64,000 nt of DNA from Acerihabitans arboris (GTDB lineage Bacteria; Pseudomonadota; Gammaproteobacteria; Enterobacterales; Enterobacteriaceae), in assembly GCF_010131535.1 (NCBI RefSeq), contig NZ_WUBS01000004.1, positions 124,001-188,000 on the forward strand. Direction: 5' to 3'. This document shows, in pieces, positions 19,049 to 29,604 of this stretch. Each line of letters begins with the position of its first letter. Position 1 is the stretch's first letter. The translations under genes were made by a program, and so were the position numbers. The notes below the pieces were generated by a model. It was not told where the DNA came from and did not search any database. It was given only the letters and a program-made list of their open reading frames with translations.

Positions 19049-20065
19049 ATGCCAAAAAAATCCATTTATGTCGCGTATACCGGCGGCACCATCGGTATGC
19101 AACGCTCTGAAAACGGCTATATCCCGGTCTCGGGACACCTGCAGCGCCAGCTGGCCCTGATGCCCGAATTCTATCGCCCGGAAATGCCCGACTTTACCGT
19201 GCATGAATACGCGCCCCTGATTGACTCTTCGGATATGACGCCCGACGACTGGCAGCATATCGCCCAGGATGTGGCCGAAAATTATCATCTCTATGATGGT
19301 TTTGTCATTCTGCACGGCACCGACACCATGGCGTTCACCGCCTCCGCGCTCTCTTTTATGCTGGAAAACCTTAATAAGCCGGTGATCGTCACCGGTTCGC
19401 AGATCCCGCTGGAGGAGTTGCGTTCCGACGGCCAGACCAATTTACTCAACGCGCTTTACCTGGCGGCCAACTACCCGGTCAATGAAGTCAGCCTGTTTTT
19501 CAACAATACAATGTTTCGCGGCAACCGCTCCACCAAAGCCCACGCCGACGGTTTCGACGCCTTTGCCTCGCCAAACCTGCCGCCGCTGCTGGAAGCGGGC
19601 ATCCATATCCGCCGCATTGCCCCGCCGCTGCCGCCCGGGGACGGTGCCGGGCTTATCGTGCACCCGATAACGCCGCAGCCGGTGGGCGTGGTCACGCTCT
19701 ATCCCGGTATTTCCGCCGACGTGGTGGGCAACTTTCTGCGCCAGCCGGTCAAAGCGCTGATCCTGCGCTCCTACGGCATAGGCAACGCCCCGCAGCATCC
19801 GGCGTTGCTTGATGAATTGCGCCGGGCCGTGGATCGCGGCAGTATCGTGGTCAACCTGACCCAATGTTTTTCCGGCCGGGTCGATATGGGCGGTTACGCC
19901 ACCGGCAACGCCCTGGCGCGGGCCGGCGTCATCAGCGGATTCGACATGACCGTGGAGGCGACCCTGACCAAACTGCATTTTTTATTAAGCCAGCCGCTGG
20001 CGGCCGGCGATATCTGCCGTCTGATGCAGCAGAACCTGCGTGGCGAGTTAACCGTCAAAGAGTAA
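19049..20065 (+). CDS. ansA: L-asparaginase I (cytoplasmic)
   Basis: A 338-residue enzyme hydrolysing asparagine to aspartate and ammonia. The two catalytic threonine motifs are AYTGGTIGM near residue 13 and LHGTDTMAFTAS near residue 90. There is no signal peptide, consistent with the cytoplasmic low-affinity form. pncA starts 13 bases after the stop, so the two are probably co-transcribed, as in E. coli. Confidence 0.96.
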   Translation: MPKKSIYVAYTGGTIGMQRSENGYIPVSGHLQRQLALMPEFYRPEMPDFTVHEYAPLIDSSDMTPDDWQHIAQDVAENYHLYDGFVILHGTDTMAFTASALSFMLENLNKPVIVTGSQIPLEELRSDGQTNLLNALYLAANYPVNEVSLFFNNTMFRGNRSTKAHADGFDAFASPNLPPLLEAGIHIRRIAPPLPPGDGAGLIVHPITPQPVGVVTLYPGISADVVGNFLRQPVKALILRSYGIGNAPQHPALLDELRRAVDRGSIVVNLTQCFSGRVDMGGYATGNALARAGVISGFDMTVEATLTKLHFLLSQPLAAGDICRLMQQNLRGELTVKE

Positions 20066-20078
20066 ACGGGAGGGATCC

Positions 20079-20714
20079 ATGAACAGCGCATTACTGTTGA
20101 TCGATTTACAAAATGATTTTTGTCCGGGCGGGGCGCTGGCGGTGGCCGACGGAGACGCGGTGATATCCGTCGCCAACCAGGCAATGGCCTTTTGCCGCCG
20201 CACGGGTATTCCGGTGGTGGCCTCACTCGACTGGCACCCGCGCCATCACGGTAGTTTTGCGGTCAACGCCGGCAATGAGGTGGGCGGCGCCGGCCTGCTC
20301 GACGGACTTCCCCAGGTATGGTGGCCGGTGCATTGCGTACAGGATACGCCCGGCGCTCAGCTACATCCCCGGCTGCATTATCAGTGGATCGATAAAAAAA
20401 TCCTCAAAGGCCGCCAGCCCGACATCGACAGCTACAGCGCGTTTTTTGATAACGGCCACCGCGGGCAAACCGAGCTGGACGACTGGCTGCGCGCGCTGGG
20501 CATCACGCATCTGACGGTAATGGGATTGGCGACCGATTATTGCGTCAAATTTACCGTGCTCGACGCGCTATCGCTCGGCTATCGCACCGACGTGCTGGCC
20601 GAAGGATGCCGCGGCGTTAATCTTGCCGCCGGCGACAGCCGGCAGGCGCTGGAGGAAATGCGCCGCCACGGCGCCAGGCTGGTAACCCTGGACGAGGTGA
20701 TGCGGGGAGTCTGA
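20079..20714 (+). CDS. pncA: Nicotinamidase
   Basis: A 211-residue cysteine hydrolase that deamidates nicotinamide to nicotinate for NAD salvage. The triad is visible: Asp in LLIDLQNDFCPGG, Lys in DKKILKGRQ and Cys in GLATDYCVKFT. Metal-binding residues occur in DWHPRHHGSF. A GGGAGGG ribosome-binding site precedes ATG 20079. It is the second gene of an ansA-pncA pair. Confidence 0.96.
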   Translation: MNSALLLIDLQNDFCPGGALAVADGDAVISVANQAMAFCRRTGIPVVASLDWHPRHHGSFAVNAGNEVGGAGLLDGLPQVWWPVHCVQDTPGAQLHPRLHYQWIDKKILKGRQPDIDSYSAFFDNGHRGQTELDDWLRALGITHLTVMGLATDYCVKFTVLDALSLGYRTDVLAEGCRGVNLAAGDSRQALEEMRRHGARLVTLDEVMRGV

Positions 20715-20881
20715 TGCGACGGGGTAATCTGCCGGCGGCTGTCGCCTGGGCGAATGAGGATGCGTGGCTATCCTCAGGCGGCCGCGCGTCGGGACGTGTG
20801 GAGCCTTTGCGCATAGGGACGGACGAGGAGCGCACGCCAGCGCCGTAAGCGAGCACGGCGCGGGGCCTGAAAGATATGCCG

Positions 20882-21154
20882 TCAATCGGGCTTGAGGCGC
20901 ACCACCGGCCGGCCGGTCAGCTCATCAAGCAGCTCGCGCTTGCTCTTCATCACGATTTGCCCGTCGGTGCCGATGCTCATATGCTCCGGCCGGTGATTGT
21001 GGCGCGCTTGCCACAGCATCACCATCTGCAGGCAGTTATCCTTCTGCTCCCCGGTCAGGGGAACGCCGTCCGGCCATTTACCCAGCTCAACCGCCGTCTT
21101 TAAACGCTGATAGATTTCAGGCGTCAGGTTAGCCATAAGCGCATCAACATCCAC
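20882..21154 (-). CDS. yeaC: YeaC, DUF1315 family protein
   Basis: A 90-residue conserved enterobacterial protein of unknown function. It has the family features MDVDALMANLTPEIYQRLKTA, then WPDG and MLWQARHNH. No membrane segment or signal is seen. It lies 89 bases downstream of msrB on the same strand, as in E. coli, so the two may share a transcript. Confidence 0.92.
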   Translation of the reverse strand: MDVDALMANLTPEIYQRLKTAVELGKWPDGVPLTGEQKDNCLQMVMLWQARHNHRPEHMSIGTDGQIVMKSKRELLDELTGRPVVRLKPD

Positions 21155-21243
21155 GATCTATTCCTCATATTAAGAATAATTAGCTGAATCGTTTAAAGCG
21201 TGTAATTACCCCTGCGTCCCGCGGCCCGAACATACCATCAGGT

Positions 21244-21657
21244 TCAACCGGCGATCTCGTCGCCGTTTTCCTTATCCCTGAAACGCAGCGAGGCGGAGTT
21301 AACGCAAAAACGGGCGCCGCCCGGCTGGGGGCCGTCCGGAAATACGTGCCCCAAATGGGCATCGCAATTGCCGCAACGGATCTCCACGCGATGCATACCG
21401 TGCGAGTTGTCATCCAGATAACGGATGGCGGTATCATTAACCGGTTGGTAAAAACTCGGCCAGCCGCAGCCGGAGTCATATTTAGTTTCAGAAAAAAATA
21501 ACGGAGCGTTACAGCACAGGCAATGATACTGCCCGGTACGCTTATTTTCCAGCAACTTACCGCTATAGGGCGGCTCGGTGCCCCGCTCCTGCGTGACGTG
21601 GCGCTGCATTTCGGTCAGGCTGTCGGGAGCGATACGGTCGGGATCATTTTTAGCCAT
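21244..21657 (-). CDS. msrB: Peptide-methionine (R)-S-oxide reductase MsrB
   Basis: A 137-residue enzyme that repairs the R-form of methionine sulfoxide in proteins. The zinc-binding CxxC pairs are CLCC and CGNC, the substrate loop is DSGCGWPSF, and the catalytic cysteine is in [11 protein letters not shown] near the C-terminus. It is divergent from gapA, as in E. coli. Confidence 0.96.
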   Translation of the reverse strand: MAKNDPDRIAPDSLTEMQRHVTQERGTEPPYSGKLLENKRTGQYHCLCCNAPLFFSETKYDSGCGWPSFYQPVNDTAIRYLDDNSHGMHRVEIRCGNCDAHLGHVFPDGPQPGGARFCVNSASLRFRDKENGDEIAG

Positions 21658-21783
21658 ACGTGCGTTTCTCAGGCGATTGATAAATTAAAGTGGATTGAAA
21701 CCGGGTTATTATAACAAATAATTAACAACGCCGGGGCGATTTTTAGCTTAAACTAGGGGACGAGAAACGAAGTGAGCGGTAAG

Positions 21784-21799
21784 TGTGACGCATATCACA
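21784..21799. promoter_or_regulatory. CRP-binding site upstream of gapA
   Basis: TGTGA-CGCATA-TCACA is a perfect match to the CRP core consensus, between msrB and gapA. gapA transcription in E. coli is known to be CRP-responsive. The 350-base gap also holds the TTGACA (21922) and TTGACG (21937) hexamers that resemble the E. coli gapA promoter cluster. I see no gene in it. Confidence 0.8.
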
Positions 21800-21995
21800 T
21801 TTAGCTGCCAGGTGCAGTTTAAATGGCGGGCCTTCGCCCCCATATTATTCGTAGCTGTGCGGGTGGCGGAACGGACAATTTACGTTCAGATTGTGTGATT
21901 AGGTTTGATTTGTAGCAATAATTGACACGATTCCGCTTGACGCTGCGCGAGGTTTTTGTAAGTTTACAAGTAACCTTTTATTCACTAATAATTAG

Positions 21996-23003
<1,008 letters not shown>

Positions 23004-23029
23004 ACACTGTCGATAAAGAATGGCTTATG

Positions 23030-23055
23030 GGGCGACAGCGATGTCGCCCTTTTTA
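23030..23055 (+). terminator. Intrinsic terminator of gapA
   Basis: The perfect stem GGGCGACA/TGTCGCCC with a GCGA tetraloop is followed by five T. It separates gapA from yeaD, which begins 36 bases later. Confidence 0.92.
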
Positions 23056-23090
23056 TTTGACTCCAATTCTTAACTTAGGAAGGCCCACGT

Positions 23091-23963
23091 ATGTACAACA
23101 CTCTTTTCGCCCTACCCGTCAAAGAGCAGCTCTCATCCTCCATAAGCTTGCGTCAGCTGGATGAACTGCCGGTTATCGTTATCGATCATCCGCAGGTGAA
23201 GGCGGCGGTGACCCTGCAGGGCGCGCATCTGCTGGCCTGGCAGCCCGCGGGTGAAGAACCGGTATTGTGGTTAAGCGATATCAGCGAGTTCAAGGACGGC
23301 GTGGCGATTCGCGGCGGCGTACCCATCTGCTGGCCCTGGTTCGGCAAGGTCGCCAGCCCCAATCATGGTTTCGCGCGTATCCTGCCCTGGCATCTCGACC
23401 TTCATCAGGAAGACGGCCAGCAGGTAACCCTGGCCCTCAGCCTGCATGACCGCGCCGTGACCGAACAATACTGGCCGAAACCTTTTACCCTGACCGCTAA
23501 ATTTACCCTGGGTGCGACCTGCGGCATCGAACTGGAAGCCAAAGGCGATTTCCAGAACACCACCGCCCTGCACAGCTACTTCAATATCAAGGATATCGCC
23601 AACGTCAGCGTGGGCGGCCTGGGCACCCATTATATCGACAAGGTAAACGGCGGCGTCGAGGCGGAGCAGCAGGGCGATGTGTCCTTCAGCGGCGAAGTGG
23701 ACCGGGTCTATACCCGCCCGCAGGACGTTAGCCTGATTCATGACCGCGGCAACAAGCGCGTTATCGAAATTCACCATCATAACCACAGCGACGTGGTGGC
23801 CTGGAATCCCGGTGCGGAATTAGCCCGTAAAATGAGCGACGTATCGGATGAGGGTTATAAAACCTACGTTTGCGTGGAAACCGCGCGGGTCAATGAACCG
23901 CTGGTGGCCACCCCGACCGCTCCCGCACGGCTGTCCGCCGTGCTGAAAGTACGTAAAGCCTAA
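23091..23963 (+). CDS. yeaD: Glucose-6-phosphate 1-epimerase (YeaD)
   Basis: A 290-residue aldose 1-epimerase-like enzyme that interconverts the anomers of glucose-6-phosphate. The fold motifs LQGAHLLAWQP, IRGGVPICWPWFG and NHGFARILPW carry the conserved catalytic and phosphate-contact residues. It follows gapA, as in E. coli, with its own AGGAAGG site. Confidence 0.94.
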   Translation: MYNTLFALPVKEQLSSSISLRQLDELPVIVIDHPQVKAAVTLQGAHLLAWQPAGEEPVLWLSDISEFKDGVAIRGGVPICWPWFGKVASPNHGFARILPWHLDLHQEDGQQVTLALSLHDRAVTEQYWPKPFTLTAKFTLGATCGIELEAKGDFQNTTALHSYFNIKDIANVSVGGLGTHYIDKVNGGVEAEQQGDVSFSGEVDRVYTRPQDVSLIHDRGNKRVIEIHHHNHSDVVAWNPGAELARKMSDVSDEGYKTYVCVETARVNEPLVATPTAPARLSAVLKVRKA

Positions 23964-24051
23964 TACTCTCCACGGCAAGATCGGCCCGCTGACACCGCGC
24001 CCGCATAAGGCGTGTGAAAGGAGGGGCGGGCCATCCGGGCGCTAGCGGCAA

Positions 24052-24906
24052 TCAGACAATATCAAGATGGGTTTTGCGCTGGGGCGCCGGGAACGCGTGA
24101 TCCAGCGCGTCAAGCTGCGCCTGGCCGAGCTCAATGTCCAGCGCCTGGGCGTTCTCCTTCACGTGGGCTTCGCTGCCGGCCTTGGGAATAGCGATAACCC
24201 CGGGACGGCGGATCGCCCACGCCAGCAATACCTGGGCGGCGGTAACACCCAACTCCCCGGCGATATGCTGCACCGCCGGGTTATCCATCAGGCCGTTACG
24301 CAACTTACCGGCCTGCGCCAGCGGACAATACGCCATCACCGGCACCCGCCGCTCCTGACACCAGGGCAGCAAATCGTATTCGATACCGCGCGAAGCCAGG
24401 TGATAAAGCACCTGATCGGTCATGCAGGCGTCGCCGCCCGGCAGCGACCACAGCTCCCCCATATCCGCCACGTCCAGGTTCGACACGCCCCAACGCTTGA
24501 TTTTCCCCGCCTGGCGCAGCTTCTCCATCGCGGTAATGGTATCGGACAAGGGTATGCCGCCGCGCCAGTGCAGCAAATACAGATCGAGATAATCGGTCTG
24601 CAGACGGCGCAGGCTGTTCTCACAGGCGGTAAGCGTCTTTTGTCCGCCGGCATTTTGCGGATAAACCTTGGACACCAGAAACACCTCGTCGCGCCGGCCG
24701 CGTATCGCCCGGCCGACCACGCTCTCCGCGCCGCCGTCGGCATACATCTCCGCGGTATCAATCAGGCTGAGCCCCAAATCGAGCCCATATTGCAACGCCC
24801 GCGTTTCCGCCGCGGTATCGCTGGACCGCTCGCCCATATACCAGGTGCCCTGGCCTATCGCGGGCAGAGCTTGCCCATCGGGGAAAATCACCTGCTTACT
24901 GGCCAT
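24052..24906 (-). CDS. yeaE: YeaE, aldo-keto reductase (methylglyoxal reductase type)
   Basis: A 284-residue NADPH-dependent aldo-keto reductase. The catalytic tetrad is visible as Asp in LIDTAEMYADG with its Tyr, Lys in FLVSKVYPQN and His in LYLLHWRG; the NADPH loop is IPKAGSEAHVKEN. E. coli YeaE reduces methylglyoxal; the same is likely here. It is convergent with yeaD, with a GGCCCG/CGGGCC dyad (23983-24032) between the ends. Confidence 0.94.
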   Translation of the reverse strand: MASKQVIFPDGQALPAIGQGTWYMGERSSDTAAETRALQYGLDLGLSLIDTAEMYADGGAESVVGRAIRGRRDEVFLVSKVYPQNAGGQKTLTACENSLRRLQTDYLDLYLLHWRGGIPLSDTITAMEKLRQAGKIKRWGVSNLDVADMGELWSLPGGDACMTDQVLYHLASRGIEYDLLPWCQERRVPVMAYCPLAQAGKLRNGLMDNPAVQHIAGELGVTAAQVLLAWAIRRPGVIAIPKAGSEAHVKENAQALDIELGQAQLDALDHAFPAPQRKTHLDIV

Positions 24907-24929
24907 AGTTCCTCCTGTTCTATAAATCA

Positions 24930-24960
24930 GCGCGGGCGCACTTTATTGGTGCGCCCGCGC
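24930..24960. repeat. Perfect 12-bp stem-loop between yeaE and mipA
   Basis: GCGCGGGCGCAC and GTGCGCCCGCGC pair completely around a seven-base loop TTTATTG. It lies 35 bases beyond the mipA stop on the strand of mipA transcription. It has no T tract, so it may protect the mipA 3' end or act as a Rho-dependent or read-through element rather than a classical terminator. Confidence 0.7.
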
Positions 24961-24995
24961 GAAAATGCACCAATATAAAGCATGGCGCGCACTAT

Positions 24996-25745
24996 TTAGA
25001 AGCGGTAGGTCATGCCTACCCCGATAAGCGTCGTCGAACTGGCGTCCACCATCGGACTATCTTTCACTTCGTCGTTAAGTCGGGTATAGCGCGCCATCAG
25101 CGAGGCGTTCCAGTTTTCATTCAGGGCGTAGACCGCGGTCAGCTCCACGTACGGCGACCATCCGTCGTCCGCCTGGTACTCCGCTAATCCGCTGCGCCGG
25201 GATTCGTGTCCGCTGACGCCATAATAGTAATCGTTTTGATTATCGCTGGCCCAATTGGCGCCGATACCAGGCAACAGGGTCAACCGGTCAAAGGTAAAGG
25301 GGTAGAGATAAGCAAGATCGGCGGTAAAACCATTACTGTTATCGAGGATATCGCCCAAATAGGTTGCGCGAACTATGCCCCAATCCGCCATATACTTATA
25401 GCGCAGCCCCGCCATGGCGGTGCCGCGCCGCTTGTCCAGCTGCTTCATGTAGCCATAATCATTACTGCTCGGTTTAAAACCGAAGGGTGAATATTCGGCC
25501 GTCAGCGACAGCTGGTTTTGCGCATCTTTCCACAGATAATAACCGGCACTCAGGCCTTGCAGGTAGACGCTGTCCCCGTCATAGTTGATGATGGGGAATG
25601 GCACCGTCCGGTCGTCAGCGCCTTTATAAGGGCTGGTGGTATGCAATGCCGACGCGCCAAGAGACCATGTACCGGCCATCGCCGCCGGGGCACAGAGGCC
25701 CGTGGCTATCGCGAGACTCAGTAATGTTAATGCGTGAGTTTTCAC
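24996..25745 (-). CDS. mipA: MipA/OmpV-family outer-membrane protein
   Basis: A 249-residue beta-barrel protein related to E. coli MipA, the scaffold that links MltA to PBP1B in murein synthesis. A signal peptide occupies about residues 1-25, ending APAAMAG. The barrel ends in a terminal aromatic strand (GMTYRF) for BAM recognition. Conserved segments include PVINYDG-like PFPIINYDGDS, GYYLW, NEYYYG-like NDYYYGVSGHE and ARYTRLNDEVKDSPMVD. The GTG at 25745 is chosen because it follows a GGGAAG site and leaves a normal signal peptide; the track extends 11 codons further without support. Confidence 0.92.
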   Translation of the reverse strand: MKTHALTLLSLAIATGLCAPAAMAGTWSLGASALHTTSPYKGADDRTVPFPIINYDGDSVYLQGLSAGYYLWKDAQNQLSLTAEYSPFGFKPSSNDYGYMKQLDKRRGTAMAGLRYKYMADWGIVRATYLGDILDNSNGFTADLAYLYPFTFDRLTLLPGIGANWASDNQNDYYYGVSGHESRRSGLAEYQADDGWSPYVELTAVYALNENWNASLMARYTRLNDEVKDSPMVDASSTTLIGVGMTYRF

Positions 25746-26180
25746 AATGTATGCTTCCCGTAGTGTTAAAAAGATCAAGGTATCGCAATATAAACGTGAA
25801 GTGTAAAGGAAACCGGCGGCGTTTGCCGATTATTTACAGAAAAGAACAATTACCGTCTAAATTATATCCTAATTTTATATACACTATGCCAGAATCGGTT
25901 GACAGGCCCACAGGCCGCGCCACATCGGGCTTTAGTAAAAAAACGTTAACTGAGTCATTGATATAACTTAAAAAATGAGTTAACCATAAATGACATTTGC
26001 CAGATGCCAACTAAACTTTATTATAGAGAAAGGTTTTTCCTGAGACCGATAGCAATAAAGTGCAAACAAAGTTGGCATAGTGGTTGCTGTACTTAGGAGA
26101 GATCGATTTTTTCAGGAGCCACTAAATACTTATCCTAGCTCCTTTTTAACCTGTGCTAATAACGAAGGACGGGCATCGCT
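25746..26180. other. Divergent mipA-yeaG intergenic region
   Basis: A 435-base AT-rich region holding the mipA promoter on the left and the sigma-54 promoter of yeaG on the right. I see no gene. No clear paired NtrC site could be picked out by eye. Confidence 0.55.
26072..26088 (+). promoter_or_regulatory. Sigma-54 promoter of yeaGH
   Basis: TTGGCAT-N5-TTGCT has the correct spacing of the GG and GC dinucleotides at -24 and -12. Transcription would start near 26100, about 80 bases before yeaG. yeaGH in E. coli is known to be induced by nitrogen starvation through NtrC, so the element fits. Confidence 0.8.
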
Positions 26181-28115
26181 ATGAACATATTTGACCAGTA
26201 TCGTCAGCGCTACGAAGCTGCCAAGGACGAAGAGTTCACACTGCAGGAATTCCTCACTATCTGTCGCCAGGATCGCAGCGCGTTTGCCAACGCGGCGGAA
26301 AGGCTGTTGATGGCTATCGGCGAGCCAATCATGGTGGACACCGCGCAGGAGCCGCCGCTTTCCAGGCTGTTCTCCAACCGCGTTATTGCACGCTACCCGG
26401 CCTTTGAAGAGTTCTACGGCATGGAAGAAGCCATCGAACAGATTGTGTCGTACCTCCGGCATGCGGCCCAGGGGCTGGAAGAGAAAAAGCAAATCCTCTA
26501 CCTGCTTGGGCCGGTCGGCGGTGGTAAATCATCGCTGGCGGAGCGCCTGAAGGCGCTGATGCAGCGGGTGCCTATCTATATCCTGAGCGCCAACGGCGAG
26601 CGCAGCCCGGTGAACGATCATCCGTTATGCCTGTTCAACCCGCAGGAAGACGCCAATATCCTCGAGAAAGAATACAGCGTGCCCCGCCGCTATCTCGGCA
26701 CCATCATGTCGCCCTGGGCGGCCAAGCGGCTGCATGAGTTTGGCGGCGATATCACCCGCTTCAAGGTTGTCAAGGTATGGCCGTCCATCCTTGAGCAGAT
26801 AGCCATCGCCAAGACCGAGCCGGGGGATGAGAACAATCAGGATATCTCCGCCCTGGTGGGTAAGGTGGATATCCGCAAGCTCGAGGATCACGCCCAGAAC
26901 GACCCTGACGCCTACGGTTATTCCGGCGCCCTGTGCCGCGCCAACCAGGGCATCATGGAATTCGTCGAAATGTTCAAGGCGCCGATTAAAGTGCTGCACC
27001 CCCTGCTGACCGCCACCCAGGAAGGGAATTATAACGGAACAGAAGGGATTGCCGCGCTGCCGTTCAACGGCATCATCCTCGCGCACTCCAACGAATCTGA
27101 ATGGGTTCAGTTCCGTAATAATAAAAACAACGAGGCGTTCCTTGACCGTGTCTATATCGTCAAGGTGCCTTATTGCCTGCGGGTTTCGCAGGAAATAAAA
27201 ATATACGACAAGCTGCTGGTCAATAGCGAGCTGTCGGAATCCCCTTGCGCGCCCGGCACGTTGGAAACACTGGCCCGTTTCTCGATTCTTTCGCGCCTGA
27301 AAGAGCCGGAAAACTCCAGTATCTATTCGAAAATGCGTATTTATGACGGCGAGAGCCTGAAAGATACCGATCCGAAAGCCAAATCCTACCAGGAATATCG
27401 TGATTACGCGGGCGTTGACGAAGGTATGAACGGATTATCCACCCGTTTCGCCTTTAAAATCCTCTCGCGGGTATTTAACTTTGATCACGGCGAAGTGGCC
27501 GCCAATCCGGTGCACTTATTCTATATCCTGGAACAGCAAATTGAACGCGAGCAGTTCCCGCAGGATATTGCGGAAAAATATCTCGAACATCTCAAGGGTT
27601 ATTTGATTCCCAAATATGCCGAGTTTATCGGTAAGGAGATTCAAACCGCTTATCTCGAATCGTATTCAGAATACGGTCAAAATATATTTGACCGTTACGT
27701 TTCTTATGCCGATTTCTGGATCCAGGATCAGGAATACCGCGATCCGGACACCGGCCAGTTATTTGATCGTGAAGCATTGAATGCGGAATTGGAAAAAATT
27801 GAAAAGCCGGCCGGTATCAGCAACCCGAAAGATTTCCGTAACGAAATCGTTAACTTCGTGCTGCGCGCCCGCGCCAACAATAACGGACGCAACCCTAACT
27901 GGACCAGTTATGAAAAACTGCGCACCGTTATTGAGAAAAAAATGTTCTCCAACACCGAAGAGTTGTTGCCTGTAATTTCATTTAATGCGAAAACATCCAC
28001 TGACGAGCAGAAAAAACACGACGACTTCGTGGATCGCATGATGGAGAAGGGTTATACCCGCAAGCAGGTGCGCCTGTTATGTGAATGGTATCTGCGGGTT
28101 AGGAAATCGTCTTGA
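26181..28115 (+). CDS. yeaG: YeaG, PrkA-type serine protein kinase
   Basis: A 644-residue AAA-type kinase of the PrkA family, made in starvation and stationary phase. The N-terminal AAA module carries Walker A GPVGGGKSS at about residues 111-119, and the C-terminal half is the PrkA kinase-like region. E. coli YeaG is reported to phosphorylate itself and affect metabolic heterogeneity under nitrogen starvation. It is followed by yeaH (126 bases later); ycgB further along belongs to the SpoVR family, which is often functionally linked to these two. Confidence 0.96.
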   Translation: MNIFDQYRQRYEAAKDEEFTLQEFLTICRQDRSAFANAAERLLMAIGEPIMVDTAQEPPLSRLFSNRVIARYPAFEEFYGMEEAIEQIVSYLRHAAQGLEEKKQILYLLGPVGGGKSSLAERLKALMQRVPIYILSANGERSPVNDHPLCLFNPQEDANILEKEYSVPRRYLGTIMSPWAAKRLHEFGGDITRFKVVKVWPSILEQIAIAKTEPGDENNQDISALVGKVDIRKLEDHAQNDPDAYGYSGALCRANQGIMEFVEMFKAPIKVLHPLLTATQEGNYNGTEGIAALPFNGIILAHSNESEWVQFRNNKNNEAFLDRVYIVKVPYCLRVSQEIKIYDKLLVNSELSESPCAPGTLETLARFSILSRLKEPENSSIYSKMRIYDGESLKDTDPKAKSYQEYRDYAGVDEGMNGLSTRFAFKILSRVFNFDHGEVAANPVHLFYILEQQIEREQFPQDIAEKYLEHLKGYLIPKYAEFIGKEIQTAYLESYSEYGQNIFDRYVSYADFWIQDQEYRDPDTGQLFDREALNAELEKIEKPAGISNPKDFRNEIVNFVLRARANNNGRNPNWTSYEKLRTVIEKKMFSNTEELLPVISFNAKTSTDEQKKHDDFVDRMMEKGYTRKQVRLLCEWYLRVRKSS

Positions 28116-28241
28116 CTGTAGTAGCCGACATTGTCGTCACGGCGCGGCCATACCGCCGCGCCGTGACAGACCGTCGCGACTTATCGTCGAACAGCATCGT
28201 CATAAGTGAAGCGCGCGGACATTGTCGCCCGGAGGAAATAT

Positions 28242-29513
28242 ATGGCCTACTTTATTGACCGACGACTTAACGGCAAAAACAAAAGCATGGTAAACCGCCA
28301 GCGCTTTTTGCGCCGTTATAAGTCGCAAATCAAACAGTCGATTGCCGGGGCCATTAATAAGCGTTCGGTTACCGATATAGAAAGCGGGGAGTCGGTGTCG
28401 ATTCCCAATACCGATATCAATGAGCCTATTTTTCATCAGGGACGCGGGGGCATGCGTCATCGTGTGCATCCCGGCAACGATCACTTTATCCAGAACGACC
28501 GCATCGAGCGTCCGCCGGCGGGCGGCGGCGGCAGCGGTCAGGGCAATGCCAGCCAGGACGGTGAAGGCGAGGATGAATTTGTCTTCCAGATATCGAAAGA
28601 CGAATATCTTGATCTGCTGTTTGAGGATTTGGCGCTGCCGAATCTGCAAAAAAACCAGCACAAACAGCTTAACGAGTTTAAAACGCACCGCTCCGGCTAC
28701 ACCTCTACCGGCGTGCCGGCCAACATCAGCGTGGTGCGGTCGTTGCAAAACTCCCTGGTCAGGCGCACCGCCATGACCGCCGGCAAGCGCCGCACTATCC
28801 GCGAGCTGGAGGAAGAGCTGGCGCTGCTTGCCAACAGCGAACCGGTCCAACTGCTGGAAGAAGAGAGGATCCACAAGGAAATAGCGGAGCTGCGGCAGAA
28901 AATTGCCCGGGTGCCGTTTATCGATACCTTTGATTTGCGCTATAAAAATTTCGAGCGACGGGCCGAACCGTCAAGCCAGGCGGTCATGTTCTGCCTGATG
29001 GACGTGTCGGGATCGATGGACCAGGCCACCAAGGATATGGCGAAACGTTTTTATATTCTGCTGTATCTGTTCCTCAGCCGGACCTATAAAAACGTCGATG
29101 TGGTCTATATCCGCCATCACACCCAGGCCAAGGAAGTGGATGAGCATGAGTTTTTCTACTCCCAGGAAACCGGCGGCACCATCGTGTCCAGCGCGTTAAA
29201 GCTGATGGAAGAGGTGGTTAAGGAACGCTATGATCCGGCGCAATGGAATATTTACGCCGCGCAGGCCTCCGACGGCGATAACTGGGCGGACGACTCGCCG
29301 TTGTGTCACGAACTGTTGGCCACCAAACTGTTGCCGATGGTGCGTTACTACAGCTATATCGAAATAACCCGCCGGGCGCATCAAACCCTGTGGCGCGAAT
29401 ATGAGGATCTGCAGGCTAAATACGAAAATTTTGCCATGCAGCATATCCGCGATCAGGAAGATATCTATCCGGTGTTTCGTGAATTGTTCCACAAACAGGT
29501 CAATGAAAGGTAG
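28242..29513 (+). CDS. yeaH: YeaH, DUF444 protein with von Willebrand-like domain
   Basis: A 423-residue protein paired with YeaG. The basic N-terminus contains the conserved [11 protein letters not shown], then a Gly-rich linker at about residues 85-110. The C-terminal domain has a MIDAS-like DVSGSMD metal site. Its exact role is unknown. ATG 28242 has a perfect GGAGG site and aligns with E. coli YeaH, so the 12 codons upstream are excluded. Confidence 0.95.
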   Translation: MAYFIDRRLNGKNKSMVNRQRFLRRYKSQIKQSIAGAINKRSVTDIESGESVSIPNTDINEPIFHQGRGGMRHRVHPGNDHFIQNDRIERPPAGGGGSGQGNASQDGEGEDEFVFQISKDEYLDLLFEDLALPNLQKNQHKQLNEFKTHRSGYTSTGVPANISVVRSLQNSLVRRTAMTAGKRRTIRELEEELALLANSEPVQLLEEERIHKEIAELRQKIARVPFIDTFDLRYKNFERRAEPSSQAVMFCLMDVSGSMDQATKDMAKRFYILLYLFLSRTYKNVDVVYIRHHTQAKEVDEHEFFYSQETGGTIVSSALKLMEEVVKERYDPAQWNIYAAQASDGDNWADDSPLCHELLATKLLPMVRYYSYIEITRRAHQTLWREYEDLQAKYENFAMQHIRDQEDIYPVFRELFHKQVNER

Positions 29514-29527
29514 TGTTAACTTCAGGT

Positions 29528-29563
29528 AAATCAGCCAGACTGCGGGTATTTTCTGGCTGATTT
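29528..29563. terminator. Stem-loop between yeaH and the diguanylate cyclase gene
   Basis: AAATCAGCCAGA and TCTGGCTGATTT form a perfect 12-bp stem around a 12-base loop in the convergent gap. No long T tract follows, but the A/T-rich ends of the stem may serve either direction. Confidence 0.6.
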
Positions 29564-29604
29564 AGGCTTTAGAATCCAGGATGATCCCGCCCTTGCCGTT
29601 TACC

